NCBI GenBank assembly: GCA_028622995.1
Contig: JAJQJQ010000093.1
Location: forward strand, 62,001 to 126,000
Direction: 5' to 3'
Length of the DNA: 64,000 nt
DNA from: Panagrolaimus kolymaensis
Taxonomy: Eukaryota > Nematoda > Chromadorea > Rhabditida > Panagrolaimidae
Positions 24,996 through 38,200 of this stretch are shown here, in pieces. The position numbers and the translations under genes are program-made. The notes under the pieces were generated by a model. It saw only the letters and a program-made list of their open reading frames with translations. It did no database searches and was not told where the DNA came from. Each line of letters opens with the position of its first letter. Within the stretch, counting starts at the first letter, position 1.

Positions 24996-26626
24996 TTTTT
25001 GAGATTTGGAAAAAATTTTTTTGGAGGTTTTGAAGGGAAAATAAATTTTTTATTGTCTTGAATGGAATTAAATATTTTGATATTAAAATCAAAATATTGG
25101 GCAATATTTAATTTTTTTCTTCTTATAAACTCGGGCTTAGGTATTTTGTAAAAAGGCACACAATAAATCGGCTTTATGGCAAGTATTTGTTTGGTATTTA
25201 ACAAACTCAAATTCTTCTTTATTTGGGATTAAAGGAAATCAGAAAATAAGGTAGCGAATACAATTTTAAGCTTACAAAAAAAAATATCTCATAAAATCTC
25301 AAAAAAATTAAAGCGCTTTTATATTTATATATTTTTTTTCCAAACAAAAAAAAAGAAGCGGGCGGAGTATCCAATAATTTTATCGGCTGCTTCTAAGCTG
25401 CTTGCTGCAAAGAAAAAAAAGGAGGCGATATCTTTTTTTAGAGATGAAATCATTTTGATTTCTTTCTTTAATTCAATGATTTAAAATTTAAAAATAATGA
25501 CGTTTAAAATAAGATCGTCGAGAGCTATTAATTAATCAGGAAGAATAACGGCAGCGGCGGCGATGAAGCCTCTGGAAAAAAAAGAGTAGCCGCCATGGAA
25601 AAGATTCAAATCATCGGAATTTTTTTTGGAAGCAATAAAAAAATTATTATTTTTACTAATAAAAGAAAATGATTTCATTTTAGCCTATATTTTTTATAGA
25701 TTTAAATTTATTCGGAAAAAAATAAAGGTGATTTTTTTAGGAAGATTTTTTCGAAGTTCAAAGAGAAATTCTTTATTGGGATGCTTAGGATCAAAGAAGT
25801 GGCCGGCCGCTAAAATTTCAACAGGAAGGCGCCGGCCGACCGGGTTGATAAATTTTTTTAGGTCATCGATTTATTAGAAAAAAATTAGGAAAAAATAAAT
25901 TAGGAAAAAATAAATCAGCGTTCTCAATCAAGAAGCCTCGCAAAAAAAAAAAGAATAGGTAGAGGATGAAGAAAAAATATTAATGAACTAATAACTTTTT
26001 TTTTTGATGACCTTGAAGCTTTTTGTTGCTAATAACAAAAAAAAGTCCATCACGAGTTAGTTGAAGGAAATTTTTCTCATTCAAACTCAATAAAAAAAAT
26101 ATTAAAACTTTTGTTTATTTATTTGGTAAGCAAAATTTTTTCCGTCTAATGAATTTTTTTTAAAATTGAAAAAGTTTTTTGAAAATTCAAAAGTTCAAAA
26201 AAAAAGAGTGAAGCCATAAAATAATGTGCTGCATACAAAATGAATAAAAAAAATAGGCTAGGCTACATGCCTGACTAAAAATTGAGCTAATTATTCGTTG
26301 TGCACAAAAAAAATATGCAAGATTAAAGTTAGTTTTTATTTTTCTTTCTTAAAAATTAATTTTTATTTAGTCTACGTCAGAAGCCATAAAAGTGTAAAGC
26401 AAGTGTGTATCATTTTTCCAAGTAAAAGGAAGAGAGACATGGCTCAGACAAAAAAAAAGATAGTAAAAAATAAATAAAAATTAAACTTTTTGTTTTTTAA
26501 ATTACAAACTTAAGGGATTTAATTAATATGTAATAATTACCATATGTCTAAAGTTTCAAAAATATGAAAATAATACTTTTATTTCGCAAAAACAAAAAAA
26601 TTAAATTAATGAACGAAAAAAAGTTT
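24996..26626. other. intergenic / upstream region of the NHR gene
   Basis: About 1.6 kb between the NHR start and the 3' end of the GST gene. Mostly A/T runs, with a conspicuous GC-rich inverted pair at 25801-25841 (GGCCGGCCGC then GCGCCGGCCGAC). No coding exon recognised. Confidence 0.5.
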
Positions 26627-27704
26627 TTAAAGTTGATAATTTTCTTTTTCTTTCTTTACAGCGTCCAATAATTTTGGATGATAGAACACTGTTTTTAAAT
26701 GCTGCTTCAAATATGGGTAATCATCCAATATTGAAGGATCCTTTCCACGGCAATCAAAGATGTGGGTTATATTTGCAACAAGAAAATCAACCCATAAAAG
26801 CTAAAAAAAATTAATTTAAAGGGGCACTTTCACCTGACTCAAATTTTTGCTTACGACATGTTTTACCTCCTAGCGCGAAAGTTCTTTGTCAAGCCCATTT
26901 CGAAAATGTTTGTAAGCCTTGGTCAAACTTTGTGAAATATTTGAAATTTTTTCCAAAGCTTGACAAAAACTTACAAACCTTTTCGAAATGGACTTGACAA
27001 AGAACTTTCGCGCTAGGAGGTAAAACATGTCGTTAGCAAAAATTTGAGTCAGGTGAAAGTGCCCCTTTAATGGCGAAGAAAAAATGGTTTAAAATTTTTT
27101 TAGCTTTAGGATTTCGAATAATAATTTTACAATATTGGATTTGGGACTTTTTTAAACTTTATTCTTACTTTTTCTCCAACAACAAATCCACTTCCATTAT
27201 TTTGTAATTGAGTTTCAAAAAATTTTGCAAATGTTTCTTTAAATTGTGGAATTGCAGTATTTTTCCAAGCTTCATTAAATTTCTCTTCCCCAAGTTTGTG
27301 TTTGATTGTGAAAAGCCATGGTCGAATTGAAAGAAATGCATCCTGGTATTGATGGGCGAACATTTCAGCGAGGGCTTGATTTTTATTTCCTTCTGGTTCG
27401 AGGCCATATTCTTTTCCAAGATAATGCAAAATTGCTGGGCCATGGGCAAGTTTAAAGGTTTTATCAATAATTAAAACTGGTACTTCTTCAAATGGGAGAG
27501 CTAAAAAACGATTCTAAGTTAAAAATAAAAAAAGGTTAGAGTGTCAAAATCAAAAATGAACTCACTTTTTCTAACTTTCGCCCATTCATCTTTACCAAAA
27601 TCATAAGTTGAATTTTTGAATGGTATTCCCAAATAAGTTAACATCAATCGAATGGGAGTTGCTCGAGCTCCAAAATTTAAATAAACCAATTCATAATCCG
27701 TCAT
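26627..27704 (-). CDS. Glutathione S-transferase, sigma-like
   Basis: Three exons, 27704-27566, 27500-27169 and 26800-26627, give 214 codons plus stop, the normal cytosolic GST length. The N-terminal thioredoxin-fold domain starts YELVYLNFGARATPIRLML, with the catalytic Tyr position conserved, and continues to PFEEVPVLIIDKTFKLAHG. The all-helical C-terminal domain follows, with GFVVGEKLLWVDFLVANI as the usual G(D/E)KLTWAD-type motif. The conserved glutathione-contacting Gln-Ser of the (A)QSxAI motif reads His-Gly here (AHGPAILHYLG), so glutathione binding may be altered. The final intron (26801-27168) holds a palindromic TTAA-flanked MITE. A Met 21 bases upstream (27725) is in frame, but Met 27704 gives the canonical N-terminus. 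Confidence 0.9.
26820..27066. mobile_element. TTAA-flanked palindromic MITE in a GST intron
   Basis: A 247-bp near-perfect inverted repeat. It begins AGGGGCACTTTCACCTGACT and ends with its reverse complement, GTGCCCCT. The arms are about 100 bp each with scattered mismatches around a short AT-rich centre. TTAA directly flanks both ends (26816-26819 and 27067-27070), the target duplication of piggyBac-type transposition. No coding capacity. It sits in sense-neutral position in the last intron of the GST gene and would form a long hairpin in the pre-mRNA. Confidence 0.85.
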
Positions 27705-28981
27705 GTTTTTATTTTTTACTTTCAAGTTTTTATAACTTTTTTTAAAGTAAAGTTTTTTTTCTGCCAGCGACTCAGCGACTACAAAAAGAAAGTTATTCGT
27801 TTTTTGGATAACAAGTTTAAGAAGTTGTTAATAAACAACCTTTTTTATATGTAACCTGCCTGCCTGCCCAAACTTAAGTAAAAACGCCTTTTTTTTATTT
27901 GTCATCAACTCCAACATACTTATAAAAATTTGAGTAGTGTTAATGCACGTTTTTATTTTGTTGTCTACAAAGTATGGTTTTTTGATAAAAGCCTATTTTG
28001 ATGATTATTTACTTTTATAATGAAATAATGTAATTTTTTGTAAAAAAAATATAGTAAAAGTAAATTTATTAAAAAAATATACTTGAAAATAAAAATTTTA
28101 CATAGAAAATTGAGGGTTTTTTTTAATTTTTGCTGTTCTTTCAATTTTTTTATGTTCTTTAATTATTGCAGAATCATTACCTCAAATTAATGATTGCTTT
28201 AAAAAAGTGATACCTATTAGTAATTTTAACGAAATCACTTAAAAAAATAAAATCAAAGATAAAAATAAGTATGGATTTTTTTTGCAGGAAAAAAAATTAG
28301 AGCAAATTCACATCATCCTCATTCTTGCTGGCGATAAAGTAAGTAAGTTATCCAACCTTAAATCAATTTATTTGGTTGGCGGCGTCATTTTATTCAACTC
28401 ATTCAACCCAACTTATTTTTTTAAATTCTATTCTAATTTATAATCGCTTTTGGAAAAACAAAATACTAAAAGTTTGGATAATAACCTTTTCCACGTTTTT
28501 TTAATTGCAAAAATTTACAACAAAAATTTTTTTAATCTTTATTTAACACATACAAAAAAAATGAGAAAAAATAAAAGAATAATTACTAAAGTAAATCAAA
28601 AGCAAGGATTTCTAAACTGAAAAAAAAAGATTTATTTTTGAAATTGAAAAGCTAATGCAAACAGATGAGTTTTAAAAAAAAGATGAGAACCCTAAAAATT
28701 CTGGGCGCAAAGAAACAACAAAAGCTCATTAAAAAAATTTAAAAAAATTAAACATAAAAAATTAACTGACAAAAAAATGTTTTACAAAAAAAGCTTAAAA
28801 AACTGATCGGTTTTTAAGAAAAATTTTTAATAAATGAAAAAAGAAAATAACAAAACAAAAAAGAATTGATTGGGTTATTTTTTGGCAGGTTTTTAGACGA
28901 CAAATTTTTTACTTTTTTGAGGGAATACAAAAAATGGATAAATAAAGCAGTCGTTGATTGGAGAATTGCAAATTTATGATT
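27705..28981. other. intergenic, nothing recognised
   Basis: AT-rich DNA between the GST start and the 3' end of the glucose transporter gene, presumably including the GST promoter. No exon, RNA gene or repeat identified. Confidence 0.5.
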
Positions 28982-31900
28982 TTATCCAGTTTTTTTGAGA
29001 TCTTCATTAATTTGTTCAATCGTTTTTCCTTTGGTTTCAGGAACATATTTATATGTGAATGCAATGAAAAAGGCAAGGAATCCAGCAAATATGAGGAAAG
29101 TGCCTTTACCGAGGATATTCTGAAAAAATGTTGTTGGAAAATTAAGAATAAAATTTTTTGGCATTTGCAATATAAAAAAATTCTTACATTAACTGGAAGG
29201 AAGAAAGTTCCAACAAGGAAATTTGCAAGCCAATTGGTGGCGCATGCAATGGAATTGGCTGATCCTCGAGCGCCAGATGGGAAAATTTCAGAAACGAAGA
29301 ACCATGGAATTGAACCTAAAATTACAAGAAAATTTAGAAATCGTCACTCGGAGTTTCATGGGAAAAAAATTTTAAATAAAAATCTTGATATTCTGGAATT
29401 TCGGGTAAAGCAAATAAATAAGAAAAAGGAGGGAAAATTTGTGTATTTAATAAACATTTTAAAATTAATGATAATTTGAATGATTTCCAATAAATTCAAA
29501 AAATTAGAAAGTCGCGTTTTTTTTATTGGAATTCTTTCTACAAATTTATGGCTCTCGCTACAAAAGTTTTTATTTAACATTCTTAATTCTATTCGAGACC
29601 ATTTTAGAAATTTTAAAGGTGCTGTTTATTCAATTTTTTTAGTCTTGAAATTTCAATATTTTTCAAATTAATTATTCTTACCTGGGCCAGTCGCAAATGC
29701 AACAACAAAAAGAATAACAAATAGAATAGAAAGATATGACCACATTGCATTTTTATTTACTCCATCTCCAGCAAGAGTCATACAAAGGGCAATAAGGCAA
29801 GAAGAAATGAGCATTCCAGTTAAACCAGCCATATGTAAACTACGTCGACCAAATTTAGGATGATCCACAAGCCAAACCGAAACAAGCGTCATTAAAACGT
29901 TTACTAAACCCATTGCAATTGTTGCGTAAACAGCTTCAATCGGGGCAAGACCGGCATCTTTAAAGATTTTTGTTGAATAAAACATTGTTACATTTATGCC
30001 GGAAAATTGTTGAGAAAGCATCATCATAATTGCAATAATCATTGGCCAACGAAGGGGTGGAATAAACATGGATGCAAGGGTAGCCTTTTTTTCATTTCGG
30101 GTCACGGCTGCTTCTTCCTTGATCACATTCACTTCAGGCATGACATCAGGTTTTTGTCGAAGTTTTTTAAGATCTTTTTCAGCTTGATCATTTTTACCTA
30201 AAAATTATAAACATTTGTTTAAAAAATTTAGGATTTTGGATTTTGAGTTTTGGGAATAAATAAGTTTTTTAATTATTCATAAAAAACTAATAAAAAAAGG
30301 AATTTTTAATTTTTTATTTTTAATTTTTTGATTTCCCGCGAGGTACTGTAATTTCCATTTTTATGATAAATACAAAAAGTTATAAAACTAATCAATAAAA
30401 TAATTTTACCTTTTTTTAAATAAAGTTTGTTTTATAATTTAAAAATAATTTTAAAAAGTTAACTGTATAAAAATAATTACCTTTAACAATAACATTATAT
30501 TTGGGTGATTCGGGTGCAAAAGGTAAAGTTGCAAGTTGAAAAAGAGCTGGAACTAAAGCGAATGCAAAAACCAAAGGCCAATATCGTTCATTTCCAAGTA
30601 AAAAGGGTAAACCCAAAATTTGTGAAACCAAAATACCAATGGTAACTAAAAGTTGATTAGCAGAACCCAAAGTTCCTCGAAGATTAATGGGTGAAACTTC
30701 GGTCAAATACATGGGAACCAAAGATGAAGCTAATCCACATGAAAAACCAATAACTAATCTTCCAGCAATCATCATATAATAAACATTTACAAATTTTGCC
30801 AATGACATTAAAGCCGCAGCAAGAAATACAAATAAATTATTAAATAGCAATGCTCCTTTTCGACCCATTTTATCTGCAAACCATCCAGATAGGACTCCAC
30901 CAATCATTCCACCCACAGCGAAAATGCCGACAGAAATCGACCACATCATATCCGCTTCTTCTTTGGTCAAAGTGGTATTATACATATTTGCATGGGAGCG
31001 TTGATACCAATTTGTAATTAACTAAATTTTAAAATAAAATTATTTTAATGAATTTACGCGAAGAAAATTTTTTTCGACAAAAACTTTCGAAAAATTTGGA
31101 AATCTTTTTTGTTTATTTTTAGTTAAAAAACAAGTTTTTGGAATATATTTTTTTAGTTTTGTAAGTTTGGAAAAGTTTTCAATAAAATTTACGGTGGATG
31201 GGAAACAGGGTTGCACGAAATTTCGTTTCGTCTTTCGCTTTCGCGAAATTTCGCGTGTTTTTTTAATTTCGTTTCGTTTCGCGTTTCGCGAAATTTTTTA
31301 ATAAATTTCGTGAACCCTCTTTTTGGATAAAAAATTATAGAAAAAATTTGAAAAATTGTCATTTTTTGCGAATTTTTATGTTTGAGAAAAATTTTAGACA
31401 AAAAAAAGGTTAAACAACTGATGTTCGCTTAATGAAATTTAAAATAATATATTTCAAGCATTAATAGTAATTATTTTTTCGAAAAAAAAATATCAGTATC
31501 TATAAACAAAAAAAATTAATTTTTACTTTCGTTTCGTTTCGTTTTCGCGAAATTTCGCGAAATTAAACTTTAAAAATTTCGTCTTTCGCGAAAGCGAAAT
31601 TTTTCCAATTTCGTGCAACCCTGATGGGAAAGGGAAAAAGCTGAAGAAAAGAGAAGACTTACATCTCCTGGAGCATTGACGCATCCAATGTGATAACCAA
31701 ATTGAAATGAACCACCAATGGTTACAGCAAGAACGGAGAAAATTAAAGGCCATGTTAAGCGACCCTAAAAAAAGTTAATAAATGAATATTTGTAATATAA
31801 AAAATTATTAATTTAATCTATCAATTTTATTTAAAAGGAAAACCCCAGGATTTTGCTAATTCTATCTTTGATTTTGCTTGTTAAACAAGAAAAATAAATT

Positions 31901-34900
31901 TAAAAATTTCTTTTTTCTTTTTTTCATTAATCCTATCTTTGAACCTCCAAAAAATTGTTAACAACCTCAAGAAGTTCTTCTCTATTTTTTTCAATATCCA
32001 TTATTATTAATTTTTTAAATTTTAATCCAATAATCACACTTTTTTACACCAATATTAAGAAGAGAAGATAATCCACAAAATCAACAATTATTTACAAGCA
32101 ACAAAAGCAAGTTTTTTCTATGTACACTTTTTTGAGAGTATCAACGATATCAAAATCAAACAGCCGCACCAATAGCAGCAACTTCTAGTTTTCTTTGAAT
32201 GAAAAAATTATTATGATAGCATTTATGTATGTTTTTAAAGAGATTACTAAATAATAATAAATAAAATAAAATCAAAACAAAAATGTATCTATGTTAAACG
32301 AAGGAAAGCGCGTGTATATTCTGGAAGTATGGAAAAGCTTTCTTCGCGTCACTTTGTTGTTTTTTAAAAATTGTCTTTCATTCACGCTACGATGCGCCGC
32401 CGCCGCTGTATCTTGTTTTTTTTGTTGATCTGACGATTGATCATCAACAAAATATAAGAAGGAAGACAAGAAGATCAAACAAAAAACAAGCTTCTTTTTC
32501 TTTGTTAACAAAAAATAATAATAAATTATTTATTTTTTGATCGAAAATTTCATAACAATCTGATTTTTATTGTTTTGCTCAACAAGAAACATTTTTATTT
32601 ATTTATTTATTAGTTTTTTACTTTTCAAGCTTGTTTTTTTGTTAATAATAATACTTTCATGTTTTTGGATTTTACGCGAGTAAACAAAAAAATGTTACTT
32701 TTTTGTATGTTTGGTCGAAAAAAAATAAAGCAAGCAAGTGTAAGCATTATTTTTTACTTTGGTTGCGATCACTAAAAAAATAATAGCAAAATAATATGTA
32801 TTTAGTAGCCGCCGCCAAAACAAAAACAATATTTTTTAGTTTGTCTGGACAATAAAAAAACAAAATATTCATATTTTTGTAATCTCTGACCAATGATTTT
32901 TTGGTATTACAAACATATGAGAATTCGGGCACATTGCAAAATTTAGAAGAATTAAATAATAGCAACATCAAAAAAAGCAGAGACATGTGAAAAACAAGTT
33001 TCCGATTAAATTTAAATTTTTTTTTTGGGTATTTTGAATAACGGCGGTTGGGAAGCTTTTCCTAACAAAAAAAATTTGACATAAATGGTCTCAAAAAATA
33101 AATAAATAAATACATTCGTGCAAAAAATTGCCGTCAATATTTTTTAATTTCCTATTTTTCACTATTTTTGAAGCGCGGCGGTGATTCTTGATGGATGCTT
33201 CCAGAAATAACAGGAAAAAAAGAAGCTTTTTATTTTTATTTATTTTTGGAGTGAATCGATTTATAAAAAAAAAATAAACAACTATGAAGCATTTTTTCCG
33301 GAATTTTTTGTTTTAATATTGATTCAGATGGTGATGATGTGAAGCAAAAATAGTAGTAAGTGAAATTTTTTAACAATAAAAAAATATTTGGCTTTATTTT
33401 GAAGCAAAAAAGATAGATTTCAATTATTTTCAATAATATTTGTAAAATTACTTTTTGAGTGGTTTGTTGATAATCGAGATCGGTTTACTTTTACAAACTG
33501 TTTCCATTAATTTTTGTTGCTAATTTTTTTATTTCTAAATTTTTTTTATAGTTTTTCATAGCATTTTTTAATGCTTATTTTTATTTTTCTCAAAAATTTT
33601 ATAGCTTTTTAGCCAAATTCCAGAGCATTACTTTTAGCTTCCTTTTTTTCTTTTGCCTCACAATTCAAAACTCACCACCACGTGCTGCTGGCACATACTC
33701 ATCATCACTTCTCATACCTTTTTGCAAGCAAAAGAACAAAAGCAAGCATCCAAGAAAAAATGCATTCTTTTTTTACGTCATCAAAAAACATAAATAAGCA
33801 AACAAGAACGTTCTATTTGCTTATGTATTTGAAAATGATCTCGACTTTTTATTTTATTTTAAGTGTTTTAAACGATTAAAACGTGGCTTTTCTATTTCTC
33901 TTCGATCAATGCTTGGAAAAAACTTTAAACTTTAAACAATAGCGATATCAGCCAGCGTCAGCAAATAAAGAAAAATTAGTGATTTCCAAAATGCAAAAAA
34001 TAAAATGATAAATTAGCAAAGAAAAAACTTGGAACCTGAGTGATTAAAATAAACGAATGTGTGTTTTACTTTTTTTTATATTATTATATTATCTCTTTTG
34101 ATAAATGGCGTAAAAAAATAAGATGGATTACTGAATTTTTAAGAAAAATAAAATAAGATTGGTCAGTTTTCTAAAATTATTTTTATCAAAAAAGCTTAAA
34201 GATTTTTTTGCCTTTATTTTTAAGAAAGAATTTTGCAAACAAAAAAAAGAAAACTTTATACTTTATATATTTGTGTGTTTTATGTAAGAAGCAAGCCAAA
34301 ATTTGTGCTGAATAAATCAACCAAAAAAATTTATTGATGGAATTTTAAATTTGTCACAAAAAATGAAATTATTTTTACAGATTTCTTGAACCTTTGGTGG
34401 AAAAGCAAAATTTAGATAATATTTTTAAAAACCTCGTAATTAAAGAATCAAATTTTTTAGTTGGAATTAATGTAATTTTTCTTGCAAATTTTTTCCGTTA
34501 TTTATTTTGTTTTTAAAATTTACCATATACTTCCACAATATTTTTTTTGAAAACGAACATTTAATTTATTAAATCCCTTCTTTCTCTAGCCTTTAAAATC
34601 TAATGTGCGAAACAACAAAAAAATCAAGAAAACAATTTATTTATGGTTTGCTCTCACTGTTGCTGGCTGCTGTTCTTCTTCGGTAATTTGATAAATATAA
34701 TTTTAATTTTTTTTTCTCTTCACTTTTTTTTAGTTCACTGCGCAACGGAAAAAAATGGAAGATAGGATTACATTTTTTTATATTTTTCAAAAACAACGCA
34801 ACTTTTTTTGTTTGAGGTTTTTAATTCTTCCATTTAAAAAAAGGAAAGAAGCGTTGCCAACAAAAAAAAAATTGAGAGGAGGCTGTAAAGCGAGTGTGAG

Positions 34901-35263
34901 ACATCTGAGTAAATACACAAACCCCACGAGTTTATTAGAGTTAGTTAACCTAATACTTTCAAACCCGAAAAACAAAATAGAAAGAAATTTTAAACCATTT
35001 TTCATTCATTTTTACATAAACATTTCCTTTTTATGAATAACCTCTTTCCCTCTTTTTTCCTCCTCTAACTAAAACCCTGGGTAAAAATTTAAATATGGAA
35101 AATAGAAAAAATGGCAAAAACTAACCTCAAGATCTTTAGTAGAAGCAACGGAAGAAGCATTTAAAGCTCGTTGAGCTTCTTTCGAATCAAGAAGCCTTTC
35201 ACCTTGTCCATGTTCAATATGAGCCGAACCACCACCGGCAAGGCGGATTTTTTCATCTGCCAT
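28982..35263 (-). CDS. fgt-1: Facilitated glucose transporter (GLUT/SLC2 family, FGT-1-like)
   Basis: Six exons: 35263-35126, 31764-31663, 31021-30481, 30197-29682, 29315-29188 and 29119-28982. They join to 520 codons plus stop. The 12-TM major facilitator sugar-transporter signatures are present: FADKMGRKGALL (loop 2-3), LVIGFSCGLASSLVPMYLTE, PESPKY after TM6, QQFSGINVTMFYSTKIF in TM7, FGRRSLHMAG in loop 8-9, GPGSIPWFFVSEIF in TM10 and YKYVPETKGKT at the C-terminus. QQ(L/F)SGIN and GPG.IPWF are hallmarks of class I/II GLUTs. The protein should move hexoses across the plasma membrane by facilitated diffusion. The N-terminal exon is hydrophilic and lies 3.36 kb upstream, across an intron (31765-35125) of AT-rich low-complexity DNA. 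The intron between exons 2 and 3 carries a hAT-type MITE. The symbol is by similarity to the nematode gene. Confidence 0.93.
31206..31623. mobile_element. hAT-type MITE in glucose transporter intron
   Basis: A 418-bp non-coding element with 17-bp terminal inverted repeats, CAGGGTTGCACGAAATT and its complement. It is bounded by a perfect 8-bp direct repeat ATGGGAAA (31198-31205 and 31624-31631), the hallmark of hAT transposition. The subterminal parts are made of CGAAA/TTTCG words and TTTCGCGAAATTTCG palindromes; the centre is AT-rich. It has no transposase and would need one supplied in trans. It lies in the 641-bp intron between exons 2 and 3 of the transporter. Confidence 0.9.
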
Positions 35264-38200
35264 TTTTAGGGGTGTCTTGAAAAGTTAAATTCAAGTCTGA
35301 AACATGGAAAAATAAAGTCTTGTGAAGGGTAAAAAAGAAGAAAAATAATGCGAGATACATACTTTCAAATGCTTATAAAACTCGAGATTTACAAAAATGG
35401 AGAAAAATTTAATTTAAAAAATGCAAAAAAAAATTCGAAAAAAAGGTAGATAAATTTTTAAAAAAAAGTGATTAATTACAGTTTTAAGTAATTAATTTTT
35501 TTGGGGTTAAAGTCGCTCGAAGCCGTTAGTTAATTAATTGAACATACATACACGTTTGAAAATAAATGAGTCTTTCAAAAATTTAAAAAAATGAAATTAA
35601 AGATGGACTTCAATGTTTTTTTTTGTTGTTTTTAAATCGAAACTTTTTAAGCTTCAAAAGACCAAAAAAATAATAAAAAGACCAAAGCTATTAGAAAATA
35701 TTTGTTCTTAAACGTCATTTTTTTCTTTAAACAATCCTGGATGTTAAAAACTTGTCCATAAACTTTATGGAATTCCGGAACATCATCATATCTCTTTCTA
35801 TCTTTATCGAAGGCTTAAAGGAGAACAAATAAAATACAAAAACAAAGGAAATTTAAACACGTGGAAACAGATAGATAGATAGATAGATACATAGATGCAA
35901 GAACAAAAATAAAAATATAAGAGAAGATTAACGTGCAAAAAAAAAATCATAGCAGCAAACACAACAAACAAACTTAAACAAATATAAAAAAAGAAACATT
36001 TTTATCGAATAATAATAATAGCATTAAGTCGAAGTTAATTTATTTTTCTTCGGCAACAAAAAAATTTCTGACAATTAATTTAGTTTAAAAAACTTTTTTT
36101 TACATCAAAAAAAATTTTTGGTACATCCATCAATCAAAAAAGTGATAACAAATAAACACGCATCTGCGCAACAACAACAACAAAAAAATGGATGAATTAA
36201 ATATGAAAGGGAAAAGGAAAAATTGGGGAACGCCGAGGAAAAAATAATATTCAACCATCGTTAAAAAAAGAGAAAAAAAGAAGGAAGAAACAAACAACAA
36301 GCAAAAAATCTGTGACGACGGTCAACAACAACATCATCAAATTTCCTCCTTTCTTTTTTAATATTTTGCATTTCATTTTTGCATCCACTCTTCCGTCAAC
36401 GACGACGACGACCACGGCCACGACCACAACAGAGAAAACAACAAGGAAAATAAATATAAACCAGATAATATACTCTCTTCTCTCACTTATCTATTCCTCT
36501 CTCGGTTCACCTCTCAATTTTCCGCCCTTATTTTTTTCTCTTTGTTGGAGCTGTTCACTTTTAGTTTATTCTAAAATTAAGTGAACGAAAAGAAAAAAAG
36601 AAGTTTTCCTGAGAGATCTATTTTTAAAAACGAAAAAAATTGAAAAAAATAAATCCAAAACCGAACTAATATATTTTTTGTGGTTCATTTTTTTTTGTTA
36701 TCTCTCACCGCCTATTTTTTTAGTTTAGAAAAAATGAAACAACAACTGCGGCACGAAAAAAATAAAATAAAAAAGAGGTACCTTCTCTACTTGCAAGTGG
36801 CAACAGTTGATCCATCCTCCTATGTCAGTTTTGAAAAAGTGAAGGAAAAAAAGGGAAGATCATCCTCTCTATCCTTTCTAACTATTCCGAACTTATGCGA
36901 ACTACTTGATGAGTGCCAGAAAGACGAAACTAAAGCTAGCCGCCGCTGCATGCGCAGCCACGTCCATCGATAACGGCGGCAAAACCAACAACAAAAAGCA
37001 AAGGACTATTTTTTTAGAATATATTTTTCGATTGAATGCTCAATTTTTGAAAACGCGTGTAGAATGTTTTGGAATATTATTTTTTTTTGATCGAGACTCA
37101 AAGAGAGAGAGAAAAAAGAAGTGAATAGGAGGGTCAAATAATGCGACGAAAAATGAGGTATGAACTCAAAAAGAAGTTCCAAGGTCATGAAAAAAAGAGT
37201 GTTCTCGAGCTCGAGTATTCTCATTCATGTTCAGTCACTTTGAAAGTATTTTTTCGATTATTAATAAAGTTGCAATTTGGGAGAGAGAGAATGGTGGAAA
37301 AATGAATGAACTTTTCTTCAATGAAAAAAAAATACTAAAATTAAAAAAGACGCGCATTATGAAAGATGAAAAAAAGTTTATTTCTAGAAAAAAAGAAAAA
37401 AGCAAAAGCTTACAAAAATATTTTTGTTGCAAAAAAAAACTTTTAAAGAAAAAACGTACAAAAATGAATATTATTTTTTCTTCTGCAAATAAATGAATGA
37501 TGAATGAAAATAAACTGCTCACAACTAAACTACTAAAAAAATAATATATGTATGTATGTATTTTTTCATTTCATCAATAAAAAAAGAAAAATACAATTTT
37601 CAATTTATGGCAATTCTCTCCATCTCTCTCTTTTAGTTTCTGGACCTTTCTCGCTCTCTCTCATTTTAAAAATATCAAAAAAGGGACAGCAAAGAAAAAA
37701 GAAAAGAAAATTATAGCTAATTATGAAAAAGATGATGCTGATGAAAAATAAGAAAATATGGAAAAGAAACTAAAAGCAAGCGAGCTCTTTGAATAATGAA
37801 AAAAATAAAAAATAAATTAAATATGGCGTCTACTAACCAAAAATTGAGCAAAGAAATGAAAACAATAAACATTTTGGTGGTTTTCGGTGTTGATAAACAA
37901 CACGCAAAAAAAACTAGACGAAAAAAAATAAATCGACAGTGATCTCAACAACAAAAAAAGAAGAAGCAAATTTGAGTTTTTTTTTGTGGTTAAAAAGTTA
38001 ATTGAAGAACACTGACGACATAAAAATAAAAAGTTACGGCATCTACGGCTTTTTTTAGCAATAGCATTTTAAAAAATGCACGTTCATTCCATTATTTTTT
38101 TCTGACCGGCAAAAATAGCGCAAGAAAAAAAAAGAACGCTTTCGAAACAACATTGGCACAACAGAAAGCAAAAAGAAAGGACAAGAAGAAAGTTAAAGAA

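Noticed and set aside
28958..29479. 173-codon plus-strand open frame
   Set aside because: It is antisense to two exons and an intron of the glucose transporter, whose conserved motifs fix the coding strand.
36312..36584. Thr-rich open frame upstream of RFC5
   Set aside because: It derives from an ACG/ACC simple repeat, with no splice sites and no recognisable domain.
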